Of a DNA stretch of 64,000 nt, positions 10,145 through 21,700 are shown in pieces. Source of the stretch: Cladorhizidae sp. MBARI D1340-BT2 (lineage: Eukaryota; Porifera; Demospongiae; Poecilosclerida; Cladorhizidae); the NCBI GenBank assembly GCA_028752905.1, contig JAQNBH010000014.1, forward strand, positions 17,777,250 to 17,841,249, read 5' to 3'. A program made the position numbers and the translations under genes. Positions within the stretch are counted from its first letter, which is position 1; each line of letters opens with the position of its first letter. The notes below the pieces were generated by a model. The model was not told the DNA's origin, ran no database searches, and saw nothing but the letters and a program-made list of their open reading frames with translations.

Positions 10145-13100
10145 CTGCCAGGAAATAAAGGAGGGGAGGGAAGGGAGAGGAAAAGCAAGTGAATCATTTA
10201 CCTAAAAGTATTTTCTCTCGAAAGTAATGATTTGTAATTTGTTAAACTTCGGCCTTTTATAATGGTGCCCATAATTGAGGATAACCCTTGACATCTATAA
10301 TCATACCAATATTGTACACCTTAAAATCTGTATATGATGGCTTATCTAATTGATCTACACAGATATATAAACACTCGTTCTTCCTTCCTTTTTTGACCAG
10401 GCAATTCAGTATGTTCTATCTTCTCCTCCTCTCGACCTCTACACCCCCCTATTTTTTTAAAAATCTTGCAACATTATTTAACTATCAACATTATTTAACT
10501 ATAAATAAACAAACAACTGATTTCGTCATTCTACGTAGGGACAGCTGGATCTGCCCAAGCTTCTAGTTCACTAACTGCACAGCTAATTATAGCTTATTTC
10601 ACTATCAATGCCTTCATCATCACTGGTAATCTCATCTCCATCAAAACCGTCAGCTTGAGTGAGTGCTTAGGAGGCAGGTCAGCCACGCTACTCCAACCAG
10701 TGATAGCAGAGCTTCAGGGTCAACACTATCCTGGCCAAGGTGAGAGATGATATCAGCTTCTTCATCAGCTGCTTTCCTCCTCAGAGAGTCCAAATTCACC
10801 GTCCAGAACCCGAAATAAAAAGCACATCTTGAAACCGGATAGCTTGACTGCTCTTCTTTAATTCTGACTGGTATGTATTTTTCAATGTTTCCCTTCTAGC
10901 TACCGAACATCTATGCCCCCCATATTTGGTAGGCATGCAATGGAAGAATTTAGCTTAAAAATTAGGTATTTTAAATGTTATCTATAAACGCTCCATAGGG
11001 TATCTTAGAAACATACGATTGGGATAGCTTTTGGTACATATTTACCGGGAAGTGGGTGCAGAACTAGTTTCCATGCAGATCCAGCACCAAGCAAGTGCGA
11101 CAAACAAACTCATGGTGGGCTCATGAGAGCTTCCAAGATTATTGGCAGTCTTCACAATTATGGAAGCATTATTCAGGTTTAGTCGAAAGGAACGTATGTG
11201 TTCACACAACAGAACACATGTTTCCGGCTAGTATCTTCGGCAACCACATAAGTTTACTACATAGGTGTGCAATAATTCTGTGGCTTGTCATGGATTGTGT
11301 ATGTCACTAGCTAGCATGTAAATAACACAACAAGATACAGAGTTATGTCGTAGCAAGATATGGTGCCCTGTAGCAGCAAGATATGGTGCCCTGTAGCAGC
11401 AAGATATGGTGCATGTGGCAGCAAGATAGGGTGCCATGTGGCAGCAAGATATGGTGCATGTGGCAGCAAGATATGGCGCCATGTCGCAGCAAGATATTGT
11501 GCCATGTCACAGCAAGATATGGTGCCACGTCACAGCAAGATATGGTGCCACGTCACAGCAAGATATGGTGCCATGTAGCAGCAAGATATGGTGCCATATA
11601 GCAGCAAGATATGGTGCATGTGGCAGCAAGATATGGTGCACGTGGCAGCAAGATATGGTGCCATGTAGCAGCAAGATATGGTGCCATGTCACAGCAAGAT
11701 ATGGTGCCATGTAGCAGCAAGATATGCATACTGGAACACATGGAAAGTGAATTGATACAGGGAGAATTACTGTGTTATCAACTGTTAGTGACTTACCACA
11801 CAGGAGCATATAATGGCAGGGATGAGGCACACGAGTGCTAGAAAATTGCCATGGATCAGGCACAGGACTATCAAGATAACTGCCAGTGCAGTGTAGGTAG
11901 TAGCACGTGGTATACGGATGTTCACCACTTGTTGGGGCTGCGGCTGTCCAACCACTACAATATTCTGTGTGTGTGCATGTACATGTACATGTAACATGTG
12001 GTATAGGTGTGGTGTGCATGATATAGTGTGTGCATGTAACATGTGGTATAGGTGTGGTGTACATGGTGTGATATGGAGTGTGTGCATGTATGTAACATGT
12101 GGTATAGGTGTGGTGTGAGTGTGGTATTATACAGAGAGCAAACCAGCAGATCACAAAGGGGGAGGGGGATTCTCATTGACCACAAGCTCTATAGCAGCAG
12201 CTGCAGCAGTGGTTTGTATCCCCCCCCCCCCCACACACACACAACTAATTGAAAATACCTGCATTATGTGAGTGCTTGATCTCTGCTAGAAAATTGAATG
12301 CACCCTCCATCATTCAGAGGGTTAAAGCATCTATATGCATGTGGAAGAAGGTTCAGTCTCTGCAAGAGCCAAGATAAGTGCACCTGTTGCTGTGTATCAG
12401 CAGAGGAACGTGCCAAGCAGTTCAACGAGGAGCATATTCTGAACCTTCAGCATTATTTCTTGCACTTATTTTCAAGACAATATTTTTGAAATGGAATCTG
12501 GAAACAGAATTAGGTAAAGCCTGAAATGGAAAATGGGATTATTTAAACAAGAAATGACCACTTCCACTATACACTATACTAGTGTTTACATGTACACACC
12601 ATTGTCTATGTACAGAGAATTTGTTTGTGCCTCTACTCTGTATGAATGTATTCATGTGTGTGGATGCGTGCATGCATGTGTGTGTGTGTGTGTGGATGTG
12701 TGCATGCATATGTGTGTGTGTGTGTATGCATGTGTGTGGATGTGTGCATGTACATGTGTGTGTGTATGTATGCATATGTGTGGATGTATGCATGTACATG
12801 TGTGTGTGTGTGTAGGCATACACACACATACATATATACATGCACACATCCACACACATGCATACATACACACACTCACACATATATGCATGCATACATA
12901 CATACACGCACACACTGCAGCACGCACACACAGTAGCTAGCTATGCTATTGGGGTGCAGGGGTGTTGACTGTCAGGATGTGACTCAACATGAAAGGACAG
13001 TGGGAATCCAAGGAAAGGAAGTGGAGCAATATCCGCATTCCCAGAAAAACACTGGGTAAATCCCCACTAATTGTCTACATGCATACCACAACAATCATGA

Positions 13101-16100
13101 TTCCTTATGAAGGCTGGAACATCTCTTCAAAATGTGATTTCAAGTTATGTCAACTGAGAGTGCATTGAGAATAATTTTTTTGCAAGAGATAGTACTTACA
13201 GTGTCTGGTAATTTGTTGCCTAAAGCCACCTTTTTAAACTGTCGCCCCTTAAAGCAAGAAACTGGTTAGAGAAACAAAGCCAATAATAGGTGTTGTAGCA
13301 CTAGTGACGGAGAAGCTAACTATGCATGCAAAAAATACTTTTCAACGACGAGACAGCCACTTCACAGCGAGATACCATGCATGCCCGGCAAAGACGACTT
13401 GTAACGGTAACTAGAGGAGGGCTTCACATTGCAGGGGTGTATTTAGGGGGGGGCGGGGGGGGGGGCATTCGCCCCCCCTTGTATCATTCTCGCCCCCCCC
13501 CTTGAAATTAGAGATATTTTTTTAAATAATGTCAAGAAAGGTGTAATACAAGAAAGGTGTAATAAGCTTATGATATCAGGTTCAAATGATAGGAATGTCA
13601 AACTGAGGTTCTTCTTGGTTTTCTCTGCCATATGTCCACAATCTCTTCAAGGTCGCTCTCAGAGAGTACTTCTGGTGCCTCTATAGCAATCCTCATAAGG
13701 TGAGAAAGGCTGCAGTCACTTAGAGAATTACGCAAACGAGTCTTGATCATCTTCATCTGTGAGAAGCTTCTCTCCACAGAAGCAGTAGAAACTGGAATCG
13801 ATAAGCAGATGGAGGCAATCTTGTGCAAATTGGGAAACATGGCCTTGAGCATGTCGTTTGAAACAAGTTCTTTCAGCTGTGATGCAGTAGTATCCCGTGG
13901 TTGCTTGAGTAACAGCTGGCGGAATGTTTTCCACTCTGTAAGTATTTCAGTGGAAATCATGGCTGTCTTCACTGTTTCTTCTCCATCCAATGTTTCTGCA
14001 TCTCTATCTTCTCCGTAGTGAGCAATCAGTTTCTCAACAGACGTGTCTCCATAAGTGGGAAAAGATACTGAATCTGGTTTTGGAACTTTCCGTGGATCGA
14101 ATATAGACAATGCTGATACAACAGCGTTGGATGAAGAAAATCGGCTTGTTATGTTGGCCTTTAAATCAGCAACAAAAGGCTTACCAACAACATTCTGGAA
14201 CGAAAGTATTTTATCAGCGTCAATAGACACCTTTGTAGATGACTTCAAGTCTTCAACGTTTTCAAGAAGCTCCAACACCCAGTTCGCTCCAGGCAAAACT
14301 GCATCATCCAAGGATTTAACAGTAGCATCAACAAGGAATGATATCAACGAGAGGTCAAGCTGCTCTGCCTGAAGTGCTTTGCTGAGCTTGGCTACTTGTG
14401 GTAGAGTGAAATCAAGCAAATATATAGCTGCAATCGTAGACAATTTGCAGAAGGCACCATGGATTCCAAGAGCTTCTGGCTCGTGGGACGTCTCGTAGAT
14501 GTTCCCAATGGTGATTACAATTGCAGAATAACTTGCTTTGACAGCTTTGACACACCTTTCATGTGCCAGCCAGCGTGTGTCAGATGGCTTGATCACTTTC
14601 ATTTCTGGAAGTTCAAGAACGTGCTGTACCTCCTTCAGACACTCTGCTCGCTTGGGGGAATTGCGAAAATGCTTCCAAAGTGTAGTCAATGTTCTGTAAA
14701 CATGAGCAATTCCAGGAGTTTTATTGGCAGCTTGCACACAAGCCAACTGCAGTAAGTGACAGTGGCAGTGTATAAACAGAGCGTGAGGAGTATGTTTCTT
14801 GATACGTGCCTGAACCCCGGTCTTTCGTCCAGAAAAAGTTGCAGCTCCATCAAATCCCAATCCAACTATTCTTCCGACTTGTAGACCTTTCTTCTTTAAA
14901 CAATCGATGAGATTAGAATAGATGGTCTCTGCATCAGCCTTCTTCAATGGAATAAGCTCCAGAAAGCACTCTACTGGTACACCATCTTCCTCCCAGCGGC
15001 AAAACACAGACAATTCTTCTATGTTGGTGACATCTGTGCACTCATCTGCCATGAGGCTGTACATAGGTGCCTTTTGAAGTCGCTTCAGAATCGACTCCTC
15101 CACCCATGTCCCCAATGATTCGATGAATTCAACCACAGCCAATCTTGATGTGTACACAGCATTTCTTGGTGCAGTTTCTAAGAATTGCTTCAAATGTTGG
15201 CTGCCACATCGAACCGCCACGTCAACCAGCTTCTCAAATTTTGTCGAATGTGCAACTTGTTCTTTCGTAAGAAAATGAGTGAGTAGGATCAGGCACTTCA
15301 CTGCAGCTCTGTTCTGAGCTCTTTTGCGAACTAAAACATTCTGGAGTTGCTGTACAACTGTTCCACCTTTGGCTGCTCCTTTAGCTGCAAAAAGAGCTTG
15401 AGTTGCATGGATATGGAAGTCACTTCTCGCATGAGCTTTCATTTTTTCAACAGCTTTCTTCCAATTTCTGCAAGGTTGTGTGACCCACACTCCTCCAGTA
15501 CGCTGCAGACCAGATTGCTTGCAAACCTTGCAAAAGGTACCATCGCTATCCTCGTCATAATAGAGCCAACTGAAATCTTTCTCCCAGCTCTTAGAGTATT
15601 TTCTCTTCGTGGATACAGAAGAGCGGTGTTTGTTTTGCTTGCTTTTCTTTGAAGGTGGAGGACTAAGGCTAGGACTAGATGCCTCGACATGCTCAGAGCT
15701 ATCTGTTCTGCTATCTTCGCTATCGCTGCTATTAGCATGAGAAGAGGCTTGAGAAGTACTTGCAAAGTATGAGCGAATATCCATATTAATATGAAGAGAA
15801 ATCAGCTAGTAAGGTTTCTTTTATAGAGACTTTAAGACCATGACATAATGGACTGAGTTAAAAATACTGAGAGAGAGTGGGAAAGAAGGAGGGAACTGAA
15901 GAAGTGACAAACCTACAAAGGAGAACACGTGGTGGTGTGTGATGACTTTAAGACCATGACATAATGGACTGAGTTAAAAATACTGAGAGAGAGTGGGAAA
16001 GAAGGAGGGAACTGAAGAAGTGACAAACCTACAAAGGAGAACACGTGGTGGCATGTGATGACATCATGTCTAAGATTAGACTTGAAGACCATGACATAAT

Positions 16101-18308
16101 GGACTGAGTTAAAAATACTGAGAGAGAGGGAGTGGGAAAGAAGGAGAAACAAAAGAAGTGACAAACCTACAAAGGAGAGCACGTGGTGGTGTGTGATGTC
16201 ATCGTGTCATGACACATGCTCTCCTTTTTCCAAGCAGCTACAATATCATGAGAAATATATACAGTCTAGCCATAGTTCGGTATAGCATAATGCCATTGGT
16301 AGTCAGTCAAAATAGCTATCCTCAGACATTGTAAAAGCAAAAAAAAATATGGGGGATCTTCCCCCCAGCCCCCCCTTTTACGACTTATGAACATGTTAAG
16401 AAAATATTAACAAAAATTAGGGCACCAAGTGACCAACCATTTCCACCACCCCCCCCCCCCCCCCTAGAGAACTAGAGAAAAATTGTGTATGAAACCTGTT
16501 GTCCATGATTTTGTAAGAAAATGCATGGAATGCAACATAATTCGATTTCACAAAAGCCCACCTCCATTATACGAGTGACAAGTGACTATATCTAATCTAT
16601 ATATGCTGATTGCCGTAGCATGCAACTTCAGCAAATATTTAAGATGGAATGTTGTACTAAATATTTTAGAAAAAGTGCATGCCATCATAAGTAGCAGCTA
16701 TATATACAGTTAGTACTGCAAAAATACCTGTGGGTAAAACACTTTCGTACTCCACGCGGAAGCCCAGGGTGCACGTCCCCTTTCCGCACCATCCAGGCTC
16801 TCCGCCCCCCCTTATTTTTCCATATCTCAAGTTCGCCCCCCCTTGGCAAAATTTCTATATACAACCCTGCATTGGTGGTGCCCTAAGCACCAAGATTGGA
16901 AAAAGTGTTAAAGAACAGGAGATTATGGCAATGTACATAGCCGTGCACAAGGTCACAGAGCTAAGTTAGGAGTATCCTCAGTTATGATAGCTATGTACTC
17001 AACTGAGTATAATCTGTTCTGGTTCACTGAGTGGAATCTCCCATATCATCACCACAACTGGGTACTCTTCTCTCCATGGGCATGAACTTCCAAGAAAATT
17101 AATAATGGCTTATTAGATTTGCAAGCCTACACTAGCCTGGTAACAACAAAAGTATGGCTCTAAGGTTGAGCAGGATATCAGAGCTATTAAAATTTAATCA
17201 CAGCTATTAATGATGTCCCCCAAAGGTGCCCAGATTAGACTATACTGGTAGAAAAATACTGAATATCATGAAACAACCTCCCCCACCTTCCCCCTACTAT
17301 GCCACCACATCAACGAGTGCTCCAAGTGACATAAACATTACTACAACAATAATATTCAATAAATAAATAAATTAAACATTATATTATAAATATATATATA
17401 TTTTTGTACAGCCACAGTTTAGCAAGTAAGCTGGCACAGTTGTGTACTTTTACAACGAGACAGACATTGGCTATGTTGTGTTAGGTAGGTGACTTTGGAC
17501 TCCAATCTCACTGGAAACCACTATCGCCAAAAACGGCACAGCAGTTGGCAGTGCAGCTCATTTGACTAGGAACACACCTAAGCATGCAATTTTCACATTC
17601 CCTGATGATAGCACACAAATAACGCAACATGGCGGTATTACCAACAAACTATGCTAGCTATATTATAGCTCACATAGCACAAGAAATTTGCTAGCAAGAG
17701 TGCCTCTAGCCCTGCTCTATTAGCTAGCTATGTTAGAGCTCACACAATGCAAGAAGTTTGCCAGTGGGGCTGCCTCTCTCTATTAGCCAGCTATGTTAGA
17801 GCTCACATAATGCAAGAAGTTTGCCAGTGGGGCTGCCTCTAGCCCTACTCTATTTGTAAAACAGTTACAGAATCTATCCCAGACTTCACCAGGTTAAAAA
17901 TTAAAGTTATTTTTTTAAAGTAGCCATAACGATGTCTGGTCTGTATGTTATGTGTGGTCGCTGGATGCAGTACCAGCTTGAAAACACTCCCACAATGGAG
18001 TGGGCCTGGTACCTCTGTTGGAAATACAAGAGAGTCTGTGATGAATAAGTTCCCCCACCACCCCACCTAAAACTAATTAGCTACTTTACCCCCCCTCCCC
18101 TTATTCCATACCCATTTGCTTACAGGACATCACCCCAAAGGTAACTTTTAACTTACCCCCCCTACACTAAACTTACAGTATTGTTCGACTGTTGTTGCAC
18201 CACTGCAGGAGGCATGGGGGTATAGCCAGGCGGAGGAATTCTGCTAGGCGGGTATTCAGCAGACGGAAGAATACTGTAGCCCCTTTTAGATCCAGCATAG
18301 TCGTTCAT
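9884..18308 (-). CDS. CD225/dispanin family membrane protein, gene A (3 exons)
   Basis: This is a small two-pass membrane protein of the CD225 (dispanin, IFITM-like) superfamily, assembled from three minus-strand exons: 18177-18308, 11797-11964 and 9884-10144. All junctions are in phase 0, giving 186 aa. Donors are GTAAGT; acceptors are cacacacacag and tcctggcag. Residues 1-44 are proline-rich (start [10 protein letters not shown]) and residues 45-66 link to the membrane. The first hydrophobic segment is around 67-100. The loop has the family-type G-D-x3-A pattern ([11 protein letters not shown]), followed by a Cys-rich second segment (about 116-145) and an 40-aa tail. Vertebrate relatives act in membranes, and the N-terminus usually faces the cytosol. 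Its function here is unknown. The first intron holds a complete hAT element, and an LTR lies 80 bp upstream of the ATG. Confidence 0.82.
10145..11346. other. Intron 2 of CD225 gene A, unique part
   Basis: No feature recognised apart from AT-rich DNA. A plus-strand open frame (11095-11310) has no domain. Confidence 0.5.
11347..11727. repeat. 23-bp minisatellite in intron 2 of gene A
   Basis: About 16 units of atggtgccatgtcacagcaa plus gat. Because 23 is not a multiple of 3, it produces open frames on both strands in several registers; these are artefacts. Confidence 0.92.
11797..11964 (-). CDS. CD225 gene A, exon 2 (first membrane segment)
   Basis: 56 codons ([12 protein letters not shown] to IICSCV) between an acceptor ending in acacag and a GTAAGT donor. 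It encodes the first hydrophobic segment. Confidence 0.82.
11970..12120. repeat. Short repeat gtaacatgtggtataggtgt
   Basis: Three or four copies of gtaacatgtggtataggtgt with TG-rich spacers lie directly upstream (on the minus strand) of the gene A exon 2 acceptor. Confidence 0.75.
12645..12925. repeat. TG tract followed by CA tract (mirror-inverted microsatellite)
   Basis: A degenerate (tgtgtggatgtgtgcatg)n block (12645-12812) turns into its complement-type (cacacatacat)n block (12815-12925). The two halves can pair as a long imperfect hairpin, and alternating purine-pyrimidine runs favour Z-DNA. Open frames on both strands are artefacts. Confidence 0.85.
13598..15784 (-). CDS. hAT-family transposase, 728 aa
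   Basis: This is the transposase of the surrounding element, an uninterrupted ORF starting [12 protein letters not shown]. Residues 1-60 are Ser-rich and end in a basic patch (KKSKQNKHR). A TTF-type zinc-binding region spans about 60-130 (FCKVCKQSG, then CRNWKKA and H residues). The catalytic core includes [10 protein letters not shown] (first Asp) and [12 protein letters not shown] (second Asp), with the helical insertion starting at [11 protein letters not shown] and the family motif [11 protein letters not shown]. The C-terminal dimerisation block is [20 protein letters not shown]. About 700 aa is normal for the family. It resembles the ZNF862/KIAA1586-type hAT proteins. No stop or frameshift is present. 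Confidence 0.88.
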   Translation of the reverse strand: MDIRSYFASTSQASSHANSSDSEDSRTDSSEHVEASSPSLSPPPSKKSKQNKHRSSVSTKRKYSKSWEKDFSWLYYDEDSDGTFCKVCKQSGLQRTGGVWVTQPCRNWKKAVEKMKAHARSDFHIHATQALFAAKGAAKGGTVVQQLQNVLVRKRAQNRAAVKCLILLTHFLTKEQVAHSTKFEKLVDVAVRCGSQHLKQFLETAPRNAVYTSRLAVVEFIESLGTWVEESILKRLQKAPMYSLMADECTDVTNIEELSVFCRWEEDGVPVECFLELIPLKKADAETIYSNLIDCLKKKGLQVGRIVGLGFDGAATFSGRKTGVQARIKKHTPHALFIHCHCHLLQLACVQAANKTPGIAHVYRTLTTLWKHFRNSPKRAECLKEVQHVLELPEMKVIKPSDTRWLAHERCVKAVKASYSAIVITIGNIYETSHEPEALGIHGAFCKLSTIAAIYLLDFTLPQVAKLSKALQAEQLDLSLISFLVDATVKSLDDAVLPGANWVLELLENVEDLKSSTKVSIDADKILSFQNVVGKPFVADLKANITSRFSSSNAVVSALSIFDPRKVPKPDSVSFPTYGDTSVEKLIAHYGEDRDAETLDGEETVKTAMISTEILTEWKTFRQLLLKQPRDTTASQLKELVSNDMLKAMFPNLHKIASICLSIPVSTASVERSFSQMKMIKTRLRNSLSDCSLSHLMRIAIEAPEVLSESDLEEIVDIWQRKPRRTSV
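15820..16205. repeat. Three tandem units upstream of the hAT transposase
   Basis: Units of about 116-143 bp begin with agaccatgacataatggact and include acaaaggagaacacgtggtg. They lie inside the hAT element between the transposase start and its right end, a plausible place for promoter or transposase-binding sequence. Confidence 0.8.
16875..18176. other. Remainder of intron 1 of CD225 gene A
   Basis: No gene seen. 17640-17860 holds three imperfect tandem units around gagctcacacaatgcaagaa. A TA-rich run lies at 17370-17402. Confidence 0.55.
18177..18308 (-). CDS. CD225 gene A, exon 1
   Basis: 44 codons from the ATG at 18308 to a GTAAGT donor at 18176. Proline- and glutamine-rich cytosolic region (contains [16 protein letters not shown]). 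Confidence 0.8.
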
Positions 18309-18388
18309 TTCTATGGCAGTGAAAAAGTATGCATGACTGAAAATCTATTTAGCTTCTAGGTTCTATTACACTAACCACGATCCATCTT

Positions 18389-18714
18389 TGACACTGGCCG
18401 GTGCGGAACTGAACCGAAACTGTCTATGGTAAAACTGCCACCAGGTAGCTAGCTGGCTACCACTGTACAATTGAAGTTGGTTGTAGAAGCTTTAATAACA
18501 AAACACAACTGACAACTATATTCGCAATGAACTCCACAGAACAGGCTCTGGACAGCTCCTTTTATGAGGAGCAGCCAGGCTTAGAACACGTTGGGTTTGC
18601 AACCCTAATTAACACATCAACTGACACCAATAAACACAATACCGTACTGAGTATGTATGTGCATGTAATTACTGTTAGTTTAAGTTCTGTCTTGTCACCA
18701 GCTGCCCGGTGACA
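18389..18714 (-). repeat. 3' LTR of the Gmr1-like element
   Basis: 326 bp. Identical to the 5' LTR except for about one substitution (accaataaac against acaaataaac), a base change in the terminal tgacac, and a missing internal block agggtcgactggtaaccctg. On the minus strand it has a TATA-like tcataaaagg (near 18565) pointing toward CD225 gene A. Confidence 0.9.
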
Positions 18715-21700
18715 TCCCTTCCTTCTCCTTCGAGGGCTGACGGCTGGGGGAACTTGTCTGATGTCGTCCAGGATTGTCGGGACATTCCATCAGCATTTGC
18801 ATTTTGTGATCCTGGTCGATGAACCACGTCAAACAGGTATGGCTGCAAAGCCAGTGACCATCTTGCTAGACGACCGTTCTCGTCTCTCATTTGAGTCAGG
18901 TATCGGAGGCTGCTATGATCCGTCACAATGGTGAAGAGAGCCCCACTGAGATATACTCTAAAATGCCCGACTGCCTCCACAACAGCCAGGCACTCCTGCT
19001 CGGTAACAGTATACCTGGTCTCGGCTGGCTTGAGCTTCCTGGAGTAATAGGCCACTGGCCTGTCCATCTCATCTTCTCCCAGTTGGCTGAGGACAGCACC
19101 AATTCCTACTCCTGACGCATCAGTGTAGAGCAGAAATGGCTTCTCCTCGTCTGGGCTGACCAAAACTGAGTCTTCCGTGAGACTTGTCCTGAGCTGCCAA
19201 AAGGCTGCCAGCCTTTCTGTCGTCCACTCTATCCTGTCAGGTGCCTGCTTCCGAGTTGTCTCCGTCAAAGGCACTGCTATGGATCCAAATCCTGGAACGA
19301 ACCGTCTATAATAGTTCGCTAACTCCAAGAAGGATCTCATGTCTTTCTTCTTGAGGGGCTTGGGGTAATTTGTAAGAGCATCAATTTTGGCCTGCAATGG
19401 ACGTACTTCCCCGGCTCCTACTCTGTGACCCAAGTACTGACAAGTGGGTTCAGCCAAGTTACACTTTGTTGGCTTGAGTACCAGTCCCGTCTCTTCTAGT
19501 CTTGAAAATACTGCTTCCAGGTGGACAATATGTTCCTCAAAGGTCTTGCTAAAAACGATAATGTCGTCAATATAAGCTGCTGCGAATCTAGCCATGTCGG
19601 CTAGCATGCTGTTCATTAAACGTTGAAAAACGGATGGAGCATTTTTCAGCCCAAATGGCATTCTGACATACTCCCACTTTCCATGCTGAGAAATAAAGGC
19701 CATCTTACATACTGAATCCTTGTGGACAATGATCTGATGATATCCTCTTTCAAGGTCCAGAGTTGAAATGTGTGTTGCCTGTCCCAGCTTATCAATCAGT
19801 TCGTCTATTCTTGGGAGAGGGAATGGATCTGATTTTGTAACTGCATTGAGCCGTCTGTAGTCAATGCATAGACGTACTCCACCATCTTTCTTTCCCACTA
19901 GCAAGGCCGGTGATGCCCAGGGGCTTTTGGATGGCCTGATGACTCCAATCTCCAACAGTTTCCTGATTTCATCATTCATGATTTGGAGTTTTCTTGGGTC
20001 CAGTCTATATGGTGGCCGGCTGATGGGGTAGGCATCCCCTGTCTCCAATCTTATCTCTGCTTCTCTTGCACAGCCTTGACCAATCAACCGTCCATGTCTT
20101 GCTACCAGCTCCTCCAGTTGTTCTCTCTCTTTAGCTGAAACATTTTGGCTGATGGTCACTCTGCCTTCCCCTCCTTCCTCTGTTTTTTTTGTCAAGTCAT
20201 CCACTGTTAGCTCTGTGATAGCCAAACATGCTGCAGTTGGGGAGTTGAACTCTTTGAGAAGGTTAATGTGTCTCTTTATTCTCCTCCTCGGGTGATCCGG
20301 CATAGACAGCTCGTATGTCAGCTCGTCAATCTTCTTGATGACTGAGTATGGACCGTCCCATTCTGCCAATAGTTTTGGGCCTACCACAGGTGTTCTCAAT
20401 AGCACCAGATCACCTGGCTGGAAGGACCTCTGTCGTGCTTTCTTGTCATATCTCTCCTTGTACAAAGCCTTCTTCCCTTCCTCCTGTTCACGAGATAGCC
20501 CTTTCAGTAGTTCCATTCGGTCCTGGATAGTTGTAATGTAGGTTATCACATCAGTTGGTGTTGCTTCTGTAGCTGTCCATCTCGTACTCAGGGTCTGTAA
20601 TGGTCCCTTGATCTGTCTGCCATATAACAGTTCCGATGGTGTGAACCCTGTAGTCTCGTGAGGTGCTCGTCGGTATTCTCCTAGGATGTGTGGGAGGGCT
20701 AAGTCCCACTGCCCTTTCCACAACTTCAAAGTTTTCCTCAACATAGTCTTCAGGGTCGAGTTGAATCTTTCAACCATGCCGTCAGATTCTGGATGGTAGG
20801 GTGTTGTTTTGATTCCCTTTACTCCCATTAGTTTGTGTAGTTCCTGCATGAGGCGACTCACAAAATTTGTCCCACAGTCCGTTAAGATCTCTTCTGGCAC
20901 TCCTACTCGTGTAAACAGCACCATTAATTCATCAGCTATGGTCTGGCTGTCGGTTTTCAGCAGTGGGATGGCTTCTGGCCATCTGGTAGCAAAATCAACG
21001 ATCACCAAGATGTGCTTGTGTCCCAGTTTTGTTCTGGGCAGGGGTCCTACCATGTCCATGCCGATTCTCGCAAATGGAACATCAATAACTGGGAGAGGTT
21101 TCAGAGGTGCTCTGTGCTTAGACTGATAGGCTGATTTCTGACACTCTGGGCAGGCAAGGCACAACTTCTTGACGTCTGTATGCACTCCTGGCCAGAAATA
21201 GTCGTCCAAGATCCTTTGAGTGGTCTTATCCCGTCCCAAGTGGCCTGGTCGGTGGGCCAGTGACAATACTAATGTCCTGTGCTGTTTGGGTACACATAAC
21301 TGCAACTTTTCCTCTCTTAGTCTGTCTTCAGACTTCCTCCATAGAAGGTTGTCCTTCTCCACAAACTCTGAATCTCCTTTGTTTGCTTTACTCCAGCACT
21401 TCTTCAATGTTTCGTCCTGCTTCTGCTCCTTCTGGAACTGTGTTTTGTCGTGATCCAATGGATGGCTGTCTTTATTGGAGACAAAAATGGCCCTGGCCTT
21501 TCTCCTACTGGACCTACTGTCGGGCTGGTCTTCTTCTTCAGACTGCTCATCAATGTCAGAGCCTAGGGTGACTGGATCATTACTGCTTGGGTCTTGCCAA
21601 AGCTGGTCGGTTACATCTTCCTCTTCCTCTAATTCGGACTGCTCTGATTCAGGCTCTGGGGTTTCTGGTTCTATCTCCTTAAAGCTGGCTGGCATGGAGG

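Larger units (their letters stand above)
13432..16869 (-). mobile_element. hAT DNA transposon with intact transposase, in intron 1 of gene A
   Basis: The ends are caggggtgtatttag on the left and, on the right, the reverse complement of cagggttgtatatag. Subterminal parts are rich in gggggggcgaa/ttcgccccccc. The bases cattg occur immediately outside both ends (13427-13431 and 16870-16874), fitting the 5-bp duplications reported for some hAT subgroups rather than the usual 8 bp. The single long transposase ORF is uninterrupted, so this copy may be recent or active. It lies on the same strand as gene A. Confidence 0.85.

Noticed and set aside
10540..10850. Faintly coding-looking acidic stretch on the minus strand within intron 2 of gene A
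   Set aside because: Stops in all frames within short distances, and skipping it gives perfect phase between exons 2 and 3.
11360..12154. Several overlapping open frames on both strands
   Set aside because: They arise from the 23-bp minisatellite and TG/CA-rich repeats, and most of the minus-strand frame is the same repeat translated. Only the piece at 11797-11964 is a real exon.
12533..12940. Open frames on both strands rich in Cys, Val, His and Thr
   Set aside because: Translation of a TG/CA microsatellite.
18527..18712. 61-aa plus-strand frame, also at 23647-23832
   Set aside because: It lies antisense inside both LTRs; duplication explains its conservation and no domain is visible.
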